In this document: positions 7,657-17,008 of the stretch, piece by piece | Layout: the number at the start of each line of letters is the position of its first letter | How positions within the stretch are numbered: the stretch's first letter is position 1 | From: Sphingomonadaceae bacterium | GTDB lineage: Bacteria; Pseudomonadota; Alphaproteobacteria; Sphingomonadales; Sphingomonadaceae | Direction: 5' to 3' | Length of the DNA stretch: 32,923 nucleotides | Assembly (NCBI GenBank): GCA_947455865.1 | Contig: CANGQZ010000008.1 | Span: 1 to 32,923 of the forward strand | Position numbers and translations under genes: made by a program | The notes under the pieces: generated by a model | What the model was told of the DNA's origin: nothing | Databases searched by the model: none | The model's input: only the letters and a program-made list of their open reading frames with translations

Positions 7657-7695
7657 TTGACAAGTCCCAAGCTGTAAACTTACAAGACGCTTGTC
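7657..7695 (+). promoter_or_regulatory. Promoter/operator region ahead of the ring-dioxygenase operon
   Basis: A TTGACA -35-like hexamer (7657-7662) is followed by nested inverted repeats. TGTAA-AC-TTACA lies at 7673-7684. CAAGC at 7668-7672 pairs with GCTTG at 7689-7693, and GACAAG at 7659-7664 pairs with CTTGTC at 7690-7695. A weak -10, TTACAA (7680-7685), lies 17 bp from the -35. The site is between divergent genes and is a candidate for the CymR-like TetR regulator encoded downstream. Confidence 0.45.
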
Positions 7696-7758
7696 CGGTT
7701 TGTTGCAGAATCACCGCGATGGTGGTCGCATGAGCCGGCATTATCGGGACGAGGAACT

Positions 7759-9012
7759 ATGGCGCGCATTATCGACGATCCGGCGGGAGGCCGCTTTCTA
7801 GTGCCGCGCAAGGCCTTCACCAGCCGCGACGTGTTCGAAAAGGAATACGCGGCGATTTTCGATCGCTGCTGGCTCTATCTCGGCCACGCCTCCGAACTGC
7901 CCGAACCCGGCTCGTTCGTAACCCGCACCGTCGCGCGGCGGCCAATGATGTTCACCCGTGACAAGGACGGCGAATTCCACGCCCTGCTCAACGCCTGCCC
8001 GCACCGCGGCGCGCTGGTCTGCCGCGAACGCAAGGGCAAGAGCCGCGCATTCATGTGCATGTATCACGGCTGGACCTTCGCCTCTGACGGCCACTTGATG
8101 ACCCTGCCGGGCAGCTCGGGCTATCCCGAAGGGTTCAAGACCGATCCACAGAAGCAGATGGTCCACGCCCCGCGCCTTGGCCGGTTCGGCGATTTCTTCT
8201 TTGTCAGCTTCGCCCACGATGGCGAGGATCTGGCCACCTATCTGGCCGATGCCGGCGATATCCTGACTCTAATTTCCGAGCACAGCCCGAGCGGGATGCA
8301 GATCGTCGGCGGGACGCAGGAATATGCGATGCGCGGCAACTGGAAGCTGCTCTCGGAAAACAGCTTCGATGGATATCACGCCGCCACGAACCACTCGACG
8401 TACCTCGATTACCTGAAGAACACCAACGATGCGCTGGGCGGCACGCCGCTCTCGGGCGTCGCCCGCAATCTCGGCAATGGCCATGCCTGCGTCGAATACA
8501 CTGCACCGTGGGGCCGCCCGATCGCCAGCTGGGTGCCGCTATGGGGCGAGGAGGGCAAGGCCGAGATCGCCGCGGTCTACGCCGAACTCGAAACCCGCGT
8601 CGGGCCGGAGCGGGCGGACAGGATCGCCCACAAGAACCGCAACATGGTGATTTTCCCCAATCTGGTGGTGAACGACATCATGGCGATCACGGTGCGCACC
8701 TTCTTCCCGGTCGAGCCCGGCTACATGGAGATCAACGCTTGGGCGCTTGCCCCGCGCGAAGAGAGCGAATGGCGCCGCAAATACCGGCTTTACAACTTCA
8801 CCGAGTTCCTCGGCCCCGGCGGCTTCGCCACACCCGACGATGTCGAGGCGATCGAGAAGTGCCAGCAGGGCTACGCGGTCGGCGGCGAGGCGCTCTACAA
8901 CGACATTTCCAAGGGCATGAGCCGCCCCGAAGGCCCTGCGTTCGACGACGAGGAGCAGATGCGCTGCTTCTGGCGCGAGTGGGACCGCCGGCTGGCGGCA
9001 GCGGAGGCCTGA
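7759..9012 (+). CDS. Rieske non-haem iron ring-hydroxylating dioxygenase, alpha subunit (p-cumate 2,3-dioxygenase-like)
   Basis: The catalytic large subunit, 417 residues. Seen: the Rieske 2Fe-2S motif C80-P-H82 ... C100-M-Y-H103-G-W, and the mononuclear iron motif ENSFDGYHAATNH with bridging D204 and ligands H207 and H212. Family knowledge: such enzymes make a cis-dihydrodiol from an aromatic ring using O2 and NADH electrons. The neighbours (small subunit, extradiol enzyme, dihydrodiol dehydrogenase, class-II-aldolase decarboxylase, meta-cleavage hydrolase) match the cmt gene set, so a substituted benzoate is the likely substrate. A GAGGA site lies at 7751-7755. No cognate ferredoxin or reductase is adjacent. 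The beta-subunit ATG follows 3 bp after the stop. Confidence 0.9.
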   Translation: MARIIDDPAGGRFLVPRKAFTSRDVFEKEYAAIFDRCWLYLGHASELPEPGSFVTRTVARRPMMFTRDKDGEFHALLNACPHRGALVCRERKGKSRAFMCMYHGWTFASDGHLMTLPGSSGYPEGFKTDPQKQMVHAPRLGRFGDFFFVSFAHDGEDLATYLADAGDILTLISEHSPSGMQIVGGTQEYAMRGNWKLLSENSFDGYHAATNHSTYLDYLKNTNDALGGTPLSGVARNLGNGHACVEYTAPWGRPIASWVPLWGEEGKAEIAAVYAELETRVGPERADRIAHKNRNMVIFPNLVVNDIMAITVRTFFPVEPGYMEINAWALAPREESEWRRKYRLYNFTEFLGPGGFATPDDVEAIEKCQQGYAVGGEALYNDISKGMSRPEGPAFDDEEQMRCFWREWDRRLAAAEA

Positions 9013-9015
9013 GCG

Positions 9016-9507
9016 ATGGACGAAAACATCCTGCTGCGCCTGCGGGTCGAGGACCTGCTCTACCGCGAGGCCGATCTGCTCGACTTGTGGCGGCTCGAAG
9101 AATGGCTCGCGCTCTATACCGATGATGCGCACTATCATGTCCCGCCGAGCGACGTGGACGGCGATCATGCCGATCCCAACACCTCGTTGTTCTATATCGT
9201 CGACGATGCGGTGCGAATGCGCGAACGCGTGATCCGCCTCTCCAAAGTCGGTGCGCATAGCGAACATCCACGCTCCAAGGTCCGCCACCTCGTATCGAAC
9301 GTGCGGGTGCGGCGCGAAGGCGCGACGATCCACGCCCGCTCGTCGTTCGCTGTCTGGCGCGCCAAGGACATCACTACCGATGTCTTTGTCGGCCACTATC
9401 TCCACGAACTGGTCGAGCAGGACGGCGAGCTCAAGATCGCCAAGAAGACTTGCGTGCTCGACATGGAAGCGTTGCGGCCCCACGCCCGCATCAGCATCAT
9501 CCTGTGA
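9016..9507 (+). CDS. Ring-hydroxylating dioxygenase beta subunit
   Basis: The small subunit, 163 residues, with the cystatin/SnoaL-like fold of RHO beta chains. Seen: the N-terminal helix containing EDLLYREADLLDLWRLEEWL, the YTDDAHYHVPP strand, and a C-terminal FVGHYLHELVEQDGELKIAKKT block typical of the family. Its role is structural, holding the alpha3beta3 hexamer. It starts 3 bp after the alpha subunit and is followed 25 bp later by the extradiol dioxygenase, so it sits firmly inside the operon. Confidence 0.9.
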   Translation: MDENILLRLRVEDLLYREADLLDLWRLEEWLALYTDDAHYHVPPSDVDGDHADPNTSLFYIVDDAVRMRERVIRLSKVGAHSEHPRSKVRHLVSNVRVRREGATIHARSSFAVWRAKDITTDVFVGHYLHELVEQDGELKIAKKTCVLDMEALRPHARISIIL

Positions 9508-9532
9508 GCATGTCTGGACAAAGGAACCGCCG

Positions 9533-10442
9533 ATGAACCATCCTGTCCGGTTCGGCCGGCTCGGCTACTGCCGGCTGCGCTGCCCCGATCTCGCTGCCAG
9601 CACCGCGTTCTATCGCGATCTGGTCGGGCTCACTGTGGCGCGCGAGAGCGAGAGCGAAGTCTGGCTGCGCTGCAGCGACAAGCCCGCCGATATCGTCCTC
9701 GAAGCCGGCCCGGAAGCGGGCCTCGCCGGCATCGGATTCGAGCTTGAGAGTGATCTAGAGCTAGAGCGAGCTTTAGCTTTGACCGATGCGTCGGGCCTCG
9801 GCCCGCAGCGCCTTGGCGCCGCAGAACTGGCACAGCGGCACGTCGCCGCCGCGTTCCGTTGCGCCGATCCGGTGACCGGCTTGGCAATCGAATTCTACGC
9901 CGGTCAGACGGCGACGACCGAGCCACTGACCGGCACCGTCGCCAAGATCGCCCAGCTCGGCCATGTCGTGCTCAACGTCACCGATCTCGATGCCGCGCAC
10001 CGGTTCTGGGTTGAACGGATGGGTTTTGCCATGTCGGACCGCGTCGCCGGCCTCGCCGAATGGCTGCGCGCCTGGCCCAACCCGTTGCACCATAGCCTTG
10101 CCCTGCTTCAGTCAGACCGCAACACGCTGCACCACATCAACTTCATGGTCACCGACATCGACGATATCGGCAAGGCAATGAACCGGATGAAGGCGGCGGG
10201 CGTGCCGATCGTGTTCGGCCCCGGGCGGCACCTGCCCTCGACCAGCATCTTCCTCTATTTCCTCGATCCCGACGGCAACACTGCGGAATTCAGTTTCGGG
10301 ATGGAGCTGTTCGAGGAAGCCGGGGCGCGCGATCCGCGTGAGCTGGAGCACCGCGCCGACGTGATGGACATGTGGGGCAGCCGGCCCGATCCGCGCTTTG
10401 GCAAAGGCAGCCCGATCGTGCCGCTGCGCGAGGTGGCCAACC

Positions 10443-10450
<8 letters not shown>
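9533..10450 (+). CDS. Type I (VOC) extradiol dioxygenase, dihydroxy-p-cumate dioxygenase-like
   Basis: A 305-residue two-domain vicinal-oxygen-chelate enzyme that would open a catechol-type ring next to the hydroxyls. Seen: an N-terminal VOC module (FGRLGYCRLRCPDL) and a C-terminal catalytic module. The iron triad is H144 (LGHVVLNV), His 200/201 (TLHHINF) and E252 (DGNTAEFS). H186/H187 (NPLHHSL) matches the acid-base His and Y242 the conserved Tyr. ATG 9533 has AAAGGA upstream. It overlaps the following SDR by 8 bp. The cluster suggests 2,3-dihydroxy-4-alkylbenzoate as substrate (CmtC role); that is inference from context. Confidence 0.88.
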
Positions 10451-11198
<748 letters not shown>

Positions 11199-11241
11199 GC
11201 CTTGCCGACACACACAACACCAAAATCCAAGGGGATCCAGC

Positions 11242-12072
11242 GTGAGCAACAATCCGGAAATCGGCGAGCGGATCGATGTGGGCGGCATCGGCACCAACTA
11301 CATCGTCACCGGCGAAGGTCCGCCGCTGATCCTGATCCACGGCTCTGGCCCCGGGGTCACGGCCTATGCCAACTGGCGCGGCGTGCTGCCCGATTTCGCC
11401 AAGAACTTCCGCTGCTACGCGCCCGATACGCTGGGCTTTGGCTACACGGACTTTCCGTGCGACATCCAAGGCTTTGCAATGGACCGCTGGGTGGCCCACC
11501 TGATCGGCTTCATGGATGCTCTAGGGATCGAGAAAGCGCACTTCATCGGCAATTCCTATGGCGGCGCGCTCACCCTGGCCCTGGCCACCCGCCACCCGGA
11601 CCGGGTCGACCGTGCAGTGCTTATGGGGGCGGCGGGGTTGCGCTTTGCGATGACCGAGGGGCTCGAGCGGGTCTGGGGCTATCAGCCTTCGCTCGATGCG
11701 ATGCGCGGTCTTATGAACACTTTCGCGTTCGATGCCGGGCTGGTGAAGGAAGAAATCGTCCGTTCGCGCTACGAAGCCTCGATCCGCCCCGGCGCGCAGG
11801 AGGCCTATACCAGCCTGTTTCCCGAACCACGTCAGCGCTGGCTCGATGCCCTCGCCACCGATCCGGAAGCGCTCAAGGCGATGCAGCACCCCACGCTGAT
11901 CGTCCACGGGCGGGAAGACGTGATCGTGCCTTTTGCAAACTCGGTCAGATTCCACGAACTGATCCCCAACAGCGAACTCCACCTGTTCGGCGGGTGCGGC
12001 CACTGGACCCAGATCGAACGGCGCGAGCGGTTCATCGCGCTGGTCACCCCGTTCCTGCTCGCCGGCGGCTGA
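11242..12072 (+). CDS. Meta-cleavage product alpha/beta hydrolase (CmtE/TodF/XylF family)
   Basis: A carbon-carbon bond hydrolase of 276 residues that would split the ring-opened dienone into 2-hydroxypenta-2,4-dienoate and a small acid. Seen: oxyanion block HGSGPGVTAYANW (33-45), nucleophile elbow GNSYGG with S105, D226 in HGREDVIVP and H254 in GCGHWTQ. This HGSGPG plus GNSxGG combination is typical of the meta-cleavage hydrolase clade rather than general esterases. If the starting ring carried an isopropyl group, isobutyrate would be released. The start is GTG at 11242 with AGGGGA upstream. The TGA overlaps the ATG of the TetR gene. Confidence 0.9.
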   Translation: MSNNPEIGERIDVGGIGTNYIVTGEGPPLILIHGSGPGVTAYANWRGVLPDFAKNFRCYAPDTLGFGYTDFPCDIQGFAMDRWVAHLIGFMDALGIEKAHFIGNSYGGALTLALATRHPDRVDRAVLMGAAGLRFAMTEGLERVWGYQPSLDAMRGLMNTFAFDAGLVKEEIVRSRYEASIRPGAQEAYTSLFPEPRQRWLDALATDPEALKAMQHPTLIVHGREDVIVPFANSVRFHELIPNSELHLFGGCGHWTQIERRERFIALVTPFLLAGG

Positions 12073-12686
12073 TGGCTCAGCCGGCCCTCGCGCGGCGCAC
12101 GCAAGCCGAACGCAGCGAGACGATGCGGGCCCGGCTCGCCTCTGCGGCTTATGGCGCCGTTGCCGAAGGCGGCCTGTCGGCGCTTACCATGCGCAGTGTG
12201 GCCGCCGCAGCGGGTGCTTCACCCGGCGCACTGCTCCATCACTTCCCCGACAAGCAGGCGCTGATTATTGCGGCCATCGCCCATGCGCTCACCCTCGCTC
12301 GGGACGACAGCGCAGTCTGGCTCGAAACGCAGACCGACTCGCCGGAAGCGGCGCTGCGCGCGATGTTGGCCGAATTCCGCAGCTTCTTCTTTAGCGACCG
12401 GTTCTGGGTGGCGATGGGGATCACGATAGAAACCACCAAGGACCCTGCGCTAGGCCCCGCCATCCGCCGCGAAGTGGGCGAACTGCGTAGCCCGATCTAC
12501 CGGCAATGGGCCACGCGGCTGGAACTGGCCGGCTGGACTCCGGCCGAAGCGGTCAAGACCGTCCGCGCCGGTGCCTCGCTGGTCTCGGGCGCGGCGGTGC
12601 GCCGTTTCTGGGCAGACAGCGATGCGATCACCGCCGAAATCGAGGAAGACTGGATTGCAGGACGGCTGGCGCGGCTCGCGCGTTAG
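12072..12686 (+). CDS. TetR-family transcriptional regulator (CymR-like)
   Basis: 204 residues with an N-terminal helix-turn-helix (about 36-62; LTMRSVAAAAGASPGALLHHFPDK) and an all-helical ligand domain. The RRTQAER start and GA-x2-HHFPxK pattern recall, from memory, CymR, the TetR-type repressor of P. putida cym and cmt operons that responds to p-cumate. The start overlaps the hydrolase stop (ATGA), so it is cotranscribed with the ring-cleavage genes, consistent with autoregulation. Its operator may be the nested dyad at 7657-7695 or the TGCGT-N9-ACGCA sites. It overlaps the convergent MerR gene by 4 bp. The inducer assignment is inference. Confidence 0.85.
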   Translation: MAQPALARRTQAERSETMRARLASAAYGAVAEGGLSALTMRSVAAAAGASPGALLHHFPDKQALIIAAIAHALTLARDDSAVWLETQTDSPEAALRAMLAEFRSFFFSDRFWVAMGITIETTKDPALGPAIRREVGELRSPIYRQWATRLELAGWTPAEAVKTVRAGASLVSGAAVRRFWADSDAITAEIEEDWIAGRLARLAR

Positions 12687-13414
12687 CTCTCGCCCGGCTT
12701 TACCACCGGAATGTCGACGCCCTGCTTGGTGCGGTCCCCGATATAGCGCAGGAACGCCCGCTGGCGGATGATTCCGAAGAAGTTGAGCATCGCCGGCAGC
12801 GCGAATTCCAGCATCGCTGCCGCGTCGTCCTCGCTCAGCCGGCCCTCGACATTGTCGAGGAACAACCGCGCCTCGTTGGCTGCGACATAATTGGCGGCAT
12901 CGACATAATAGTCGAGAATCTCGGGCGGAAAGCCATTCTCCTCGGTGAAGCCCACCGCGCGCATCTGCGACCAGATGTTGAGCAACCCGACATCGGTGAC
13001 ACTTAGCGCCAGACCGGCCCGGGTGCGGACCAGTTCGATCACGCCCAGCCGGTCCAGCACCAGGGCATCGGAGCGGGCCTTGGGATTTTGCGCCTGCAGC
13101 GATTTGACCGTCACCAGTCCGCGCTCGACCCCAACGCGCGAGGCAACCAGTTCTTCCAGATGCGATAGCGCCGCTGCGCCGATCTGCCGTCCGCTTCCCT
13201 CGCCCGCCAGCGTCGCCTTGATCTGGGGGAGCGTCATCCGCGATTCGCGCTGGAGGTTGCGCACCGCGTGGATCGCGCGGACATGCTCCTCGCCATAATC
13301 GGCAACATTGCGCGCGGGGCGGGATGGCTCGGGCAGCAGACCTTCGCGGAAATAGACCCGGATGGTTTCGCGGTTTACCCCGGTCCTCGCTTCAAGTTCA
13401 CGCATTTTCATCAT
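12683..13414 (-). CDS. MerR-family transcriptional regulator
   Basis: 243 residues. Seen: an N-terminal winged-helix MerR DNA-binding domain (residues 3-70; MRELEARTGVNRETIRVYFREG then LPEPSRPARNVADYG), followed by a long helical C-terminal domain (about 95-235) unlike metal sensors and without a Cys metal site. It probably senses an organic or acyl ligand. It is divergent from the XylM-like hydroxylase across 178 bp that contain one copy of the shared dyad, so it is the best candidate to control that gene, and by the shared motif two more. Alternative in-frame ATGs exist at 13411 and 13405. Confidence 0.85.
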   Translation of the reverse strand: MMKMRELEARTGVNRETIRVYFREGLLPEPSRPARNVADYGEEHVRAIHAVRNLQRESRMTLPQIKATLAGEGSGRQIGAAALSHLEELVASRVGVERGLVTVKSLQAQNPKARSDALVLDRLGVIELVRTRAGLALSVTDVGLLNIWSQMRAVGFTEENGFPPEILDYYVDAANYVAANEARLFLDNVEGRLSEDDAAAMLEFALPAMLNFFGIIRQRAFLRYIGDRTKQGVDIPVVKPGES

Positions 13415-13513
13415 TGAGCCCCATAATGCGTAAACTCAGCGTTGTCGCGCAATGCCTGGCGCTTTTCGGCGGAAGTCCGCAGATTTTATCGAACTCTTGC
13501 CAATCCCACTGCT

Positions 13514-13536
13514 TTTGCGTATCAAGATAACGTGAA
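13514..13536. promoter_or_regulatory. Dyad operator candidate, copy 2, with promoter-like TTGCCA upstream
   Basis: TTTGCGT-N9-ACGTGAA is a near match to the perfect copy at 18174-18196 (two mismatches in the right arm; spacers ATCAAGATA and ATTAAGGTC). A TTGCCA hexamer at 13497-13502 with TATCAA 17 bp later (13520-13525) would place the dyad over the -10. It ends 56 bp before the XylM-like ATG. Confidence 0.6.
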
Positions 13537-13592
13537 ATTCGCCAAGTGCGAGCAGCGGCACGCGGATGCCGGGAATGCGAACGGAGAGAACC

Positions 13593-14705
13593 ATGGATTA
13601 CGCCCGCTACTATGTAGGTGCCTTGTTGCAGCTGGCGGTGATCGCTAGCTTCATCGTCGGCGGTCCATGGGTGTTCCTTGGCATCATCAGTTTGCCGGCA
13701 TTCGGTCTGATCGATTCGCTTCTGCCCAACGATTTTGCCGAACGCCGGGTGCGTAACAGCGAGTTGGCCGAGATTCCGGCTTGGCTAAGCTCGCTACTCG
13801 GCCCGGTGATCTACCTTGCGGCGGCGTACTGGGCCGCGCGTAACCCCGATGCAACTGCATTGCAGTTTGCCGGCGTTATCGCCTCGTGCGCGTGGCTGAG
13901 CGTGGTGCCGCTGGTTCCGGCCACGCACGAACTCTATCACAAGCGCGGCAAGCTGCGCCGCATCGTCGGCCGCTATTGCCAAATCTGTTACCTCGACTGC
14001 ACGCGCGAAATCGCGCACGTCGTCGGCCACCACATCCATGTCGCCACTACCAAGGACGGCGACACCGCAGCGCGCGGCACCAGCCTTTACGCCTTCACCC
14101 CCAAGGCGGTGGTGGTCTCCTCGCTTGAGGCATGGCGCTCGGAGAGCGACAACCTTGAAAAGCAGGGCAAAGGCCGCTGGAGCATCGGCCACCGCATTTA
14201 CAAGGCGATCCTCGCGCAAGTTGTCTTTCAGTCGATCGTCTTCATGATCGGCGGCTGGTTGGCGGTAGCCACCGTCCTCGCCGGGATGGTCGGCGCACGC
14301 TTCTGGGTCGAAAGTTTCAATTACTTTCAACACTATGGCTTGATCCGGGTCGAAGGCGGCCAGATCGATCGACGCCATGTGTGGAACCACCTCAAGCCGT
14401 TCTCGCGCATGCTGGGGTTCGAAATCACCAACCATGCCGACCATCACACCAATACCTACCTAGCCTTCCACGAGCTCAAGCCCGATACGAAGTGGATCCC
14501 GATGCCGTCGGTGTTCGTCTGCTTCTTTTCGGCGCTGATCCCGCCGTTGTGGCACCACAAGGTGATCATGCCCGCGCTCAAGCGCTGGGATAACGAAATG
14601 GCGAACCCCGAGGAACGCGCCCTCGCCCGCGAGCAGAACCGCCGCGCCGGCTGGCCAGACTGGTTCGATGAGAAGGCGCCGACGGCGGTGGCCACCGCCG
14701 CCTGA
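13593..14705 (+). CDS. XylM/CymAa-type membrane di-iron methyl hydroxylase (AlkB superfamily)
   Basis: 370 residues, an integral-membrane non-haem di-iron monooxygenase. Seen: several hydrophobic helices and the full histidine set: HELYH (112-116), H142-x3-H146-H147, FNYFQHYG with H247, and NHADHH (H281, H284, H285). The FQHYG form, the opening MDYARYY...GG.W..LG and the closing ER.LA...N..AGWP.W resemble, from memory, xylene monooxygenase XylM more than alkane hydroxylase AlkB. The expected reaction is oxidation of an aryl methyl group (p-cymene- or xylene-like) to the alcohol. The electron donor would be the XylA-like reductase at 17009-18073. GGAGAG precedes the ATG. Regulation is by the 13514 dyad, probably through MerR. 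Confidence 0.9.
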   Translation: MDYARYYVGALLQLAVIASFIVGGPWVFLGIISLPAFGLIDSLLPNDFAERRVRNSELAEIPAWLSSLLGPVIYLAAAYWAARNPDATALQFAGVIASCAWLSVVPLVPATHELYHKRGKLRRIVGRYCQICYLDCTREIAHVVGHHIHVATTKDGDTAARGTSLYAFTPKAVVVSSLEAWRSESDNLEKQGKGRWSIGHRIYKAILAQVVFQSIVFMIGGWLAVATVLAGMVGARFWVESFNYFQHYGLIRVEGGQIDRRHVWNHLKPFSRMLGFEITNHADHHTNTYLAFHELKPDTKWIPMPSVFVCFFSALIPPLWHHKVIMPALKRWDNEMANPEERALAREQNRRAGWPDWFDEKAPTAVATAA

Positions 14706-14716
14706 GCCGGGCTCAG
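14702..14716. terminator. Short hairpin across two convergent stop codons
   Basis: CTGAGC-CGG-GCTCAG is a perfect 6-bp stem with a 3-nt loop that includes the stop codon of the hydroxylase and that of the phosphatase. It may act as a bidirectional terminator, though no T tract follows. Confidence 0.4.
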
Positions 14717-15522
14717 TCGAGCAGGCGCCCCGCGATTTCGGCCAGTTTCGCCGGGCTATGCCCGGTGGCATCGGCCAGATAACCGGTCGGGCCGCCGCTG
14801 CGCAGAGCGAATTCATCGAGCGCGGCTTCCAGATATTCCGCCCGCGCCGCCATCACCTCGCGCAGCAGCCATTCCGGCGCCCGCCCATTGGCGCGGCGCA
14901 GCAGGTGCGGCAGGCCGAGCGCGATGCGATCCTCACCCATCGCGTTGGTCATCAGGTAATCGGCGAAGACATCGTCGCGGTGAACACCGGCGAGCAAGTG
15001 GAACAGCGCGACCGCAATCCCTGTGCGATCCTTGCCGGCAAAGCAGTGGACCAGCGAGGCTGAGCCGTCACTGCCCACGCTGTCGAGCGCCGCGACATAG
15101 TTGCGGATCGATTCGCGGAACCGCTCGCTGAACGGCAATTTGCGATAAACCGAAGCCATGTGCCTGACGACGCCTTCTGTGGTGGTCACCTCGGCCAGTT
15201 CACGCATTGCGTGCGGCACCAGATGGTCCTCGCTCGTCGCGAACAGCTTGGTCCCCGTCCAGCCTTCGTAGGCTGGCGAAGTGTTTTCGGGCACTTCGCC
15301 CGGCCCGCGCAGATCGACGATCGCGGATACGCCGAGCCGTTCCAGAAGGCCCGCTTCCGGCAGCCCGCACTCGTCAAGCTGTCCGGAACGAAGCAGCACA
15401 CCGCGCTTGAGGCGGGTGCCGCCCCGTGCCGGGTAGCCGCCATAGTCCCGCAAGTTGTAGCGGTGGATCAGGGTGGCAGCAGACACCGGGTCTGCCGCAC
15501 TCGTTGTCGATTCCGTCACCAC
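14713..15522 (-). CDS. MptpB-like tyrosine/lipid phosphatase
   Basis: A 269-residue protein-tyrosine/phosphoinositide-type phosphatase. Seen: the P-loop HCFAGKDRTG (nucleophile C160, R166), identical from memory to the signature of mycobacterial MptpB, and the N-terminal NLRDYGGY block typical of that family. VVDLRGPGE-like sequence in the first half (VSAIVDLRGPGEV) fits too. It is the last gene of the reductase-aldehyde dehydrogenase-phosphatase operon, 18 bp after the dehydrogenase. No step of aromatic breakdown needs a phosphatase, so a regulatory or detoxifying role, or mere hitch-hiking, is open. Confidence 0.85.
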   Translation of the reverse strand: MVTESTTSAADPVSAATLIHRYNLRDYGGYPARGGTRLKRGVLLRSGQLDECGLPEAGLLERLGVSAIVDLRGPGEVPENTSPAYEGWTGTKLFATSEDHLVPHAMRELAEVTTTEGVVRHMASVYRKLPFSERFRESIRNYVAALDSVGSDGSASLVHCFAGKDRTGIAVALFHLLAGVHRDDVFADYLMTNAMGEDRIALGLPHLLRRANGRAPEWLLREVMAARAEYLEAALDEFALRSGGPTGYLADATGHSPAKLAEIAGRLLD

Positions 15523-15540
15523 CGCCCGCCTTTTTCGTGT

Positions 15541-16980
15541 TCAGCTCATCACATAGATTGATTTGGTGTTCTGATAAGCCGAAATTGTTTCGGGTGCGAA
15601 TTCGCGGCCCATTCCGCTTGCCTTGATCCCGCCGAACGGCGCGCCAAGCGAGGGCATGTAGCCGTTGACCCCGACCGTGCCCGACTGAACCTTGCGAGCA
15701 ATGTCCGTAGCGTGGGCGCTGTCGGCGCTCCACACCGAACCGCCGAGCCCGAAGTCGCTGTCGTTGGCGATGCGCACCGCATCAGCTTCGCTGTCATAGG
15801 GGATCACCGCCAGGACCGGGCCGAAGATTTCTTCCTGCGCAATCCGGCTGCTGTTATCGACATCGGCAAAAATGGTCGGCTCAACGAACCAGCCGCGGTT
15901 GGTGTCTTGCGGCCGGCCGCCACCGGCCACCAGCTTCGCTTCCTGCTTGCCGATCGCGATATAGCCCTCGACCCGGTCACGGTGTGCCGACGAGGCCATT
16001 GGCCCGACGTGGGTTTCAGGATCCAGAGCATCGCCAACCTTGAGCGACTTGGCAAAGCCCGCCAGCGCCTCGACCACTTCGCCATAGCGGCTCTTGGGCG
16101 CGAGGACGCGGGTGCCGTTGTAGCAGGTCTGGCCGTTGTTAAGCATCGATGCGGTCGGCACGCCCGCCAGGAATGCGTCAATGTCCACGTCTTCCAGCAG
16201 GATTGCAGCCGACTTGCCGCCAAGCTCAAGCGTGACCGGCCGCAGCAGTTCGCCGCAGGTGCGGGCGATGATCCGCCCCGCCGCGGTCGAGCCGGTGAAC
16301 GCCACCTTGTCTACACCGGGGTGCGCGATCAGGTGCGCGCCCGCCTCGCGGTCGGCCGGAACCCAATTGAGCACGCCCGCCGGAACGCCGGCTTCCTCGG
16401 CTGCCTCAGCGATGAGGTAGCTGTCAAGCACCGTGCCCGGCGAGGGCTTCAGCACCATAGTGCAGCCAGCAACCATCGCCGGCCCGACTTTGTTGAGGGC
16501 GAGCGAGACCGGGAAGTTCCAAGGGATGATGGCTGCGACCACGCCCACCGGCGTGCCTTCGACGAGCGTTTCCTTGCCCATCTGCGAGGGGCGGATATCG
16601 GGCCCGCCGAACTTCTTGGCGAGCTCGGCATAATACTGCAGCGCGCCCGGCGCGAACTGGCCTTCGAGCGGCACGCTGACCGAGATCGGCATGCCGTTCT
16701 GCGCGCTGACCGCCTGCGCAATCGCCTCGCCGCGCTTGGCAATGGCGGCAGTGAAGCGCTCCATCACCGCGCCGCGCTCGGCCGGGGTGGCATCAGCCCA
16801 ACCGGAAGTATTGAACGCCTTGCGCGCAGCGGCCACCGCCGCGTCCATATCGGCCGCAGTGCCCTCAGGAGCAGTGCCGATCACTTCCTCGGTCGAAGCA
16901 TTGATCAGGGTGAAGCGGCGATCGCTCGCCGGGGCGACCCACTGGCCGCCAATGTAGAAAGTGTTGCGCGATGCGGTCAT
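15541..16980 (-). CDS. NAD(P)-dependent aldehyde dehydrogenase (CymC/XylC-like role)
   Basis: 479 residues. Seen: IPWNFP with N155, K178 in VLKPSP, FTGSTAAG (cofactor loop, 228-235), E252 in LELGGKS, nucleophile C286 in NNGQTCYNGT, and EEIFGPVLAV near the C terminus. It is a complete class 3-like ALDH. In the operon after a XylA-type reductase it would oxidise the aromatic aldehyde made from a methyl group to the carboxylate that the Rieske enzyme attacks. The start ATG at 16980 follows a GAGAGGA site. The substrate is inferred from context; general aldehyde scavenging is the alternative. Confidence 0.9.
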   Translation of the reverse strand: MTASRNTFYIGGQWVAPASDRRFTLINASTEEVIGTAPEGTAADMDAAVAAARKAFNTSGWADATPAERGAVMERFTAAIAKRGEAIAQAVSAQNGMPISVSVPLEGQFAPGALQYYAELAKKFGGPDIRPSQMGKETLVEGTPVGVVAAIIPWNFPVSLALNKVGPAMVAGCTMVLKPSPGTVLDSYLIAEAAEEAGVPAGVLNWVPADREAGAHLIAHPGVDKVAFTGSTAAGRIIARTCGELLRPVTLELGGKSAAILLEDVDIDAFLAGVPTASMLNNGQTCYNGTRVLAPKSRYGEVVEALAGFAKSLKVGDALDPETHVGPMASSAHRDRVEGYIAIGKQEAKLVAGGGRPQDTNRGWFVEPTIFADVDNSSRIAQEEIFGPVLAVIPYDSEADAVRIANDSDFGLGGSVWSADSAHATDIARKVQSGTVGVNGYMPSLGAPFGGIKASGMGREFAPETISAYQNTKSIYVMS

Positions 16981-17008
16981 GTCTTCGGTCCTCTCCAAGA
17001 TTTGCTTG

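Noticed and set aside
13593..14705. Alkane 1-monooxygenase AlkB (paired with the rubredoxin at 4250-4441)
   Set aside because: The FQHYG form, overall length and end sequences fit XylM/CymAa better, and a XylA-type reductase is encoded nearby.
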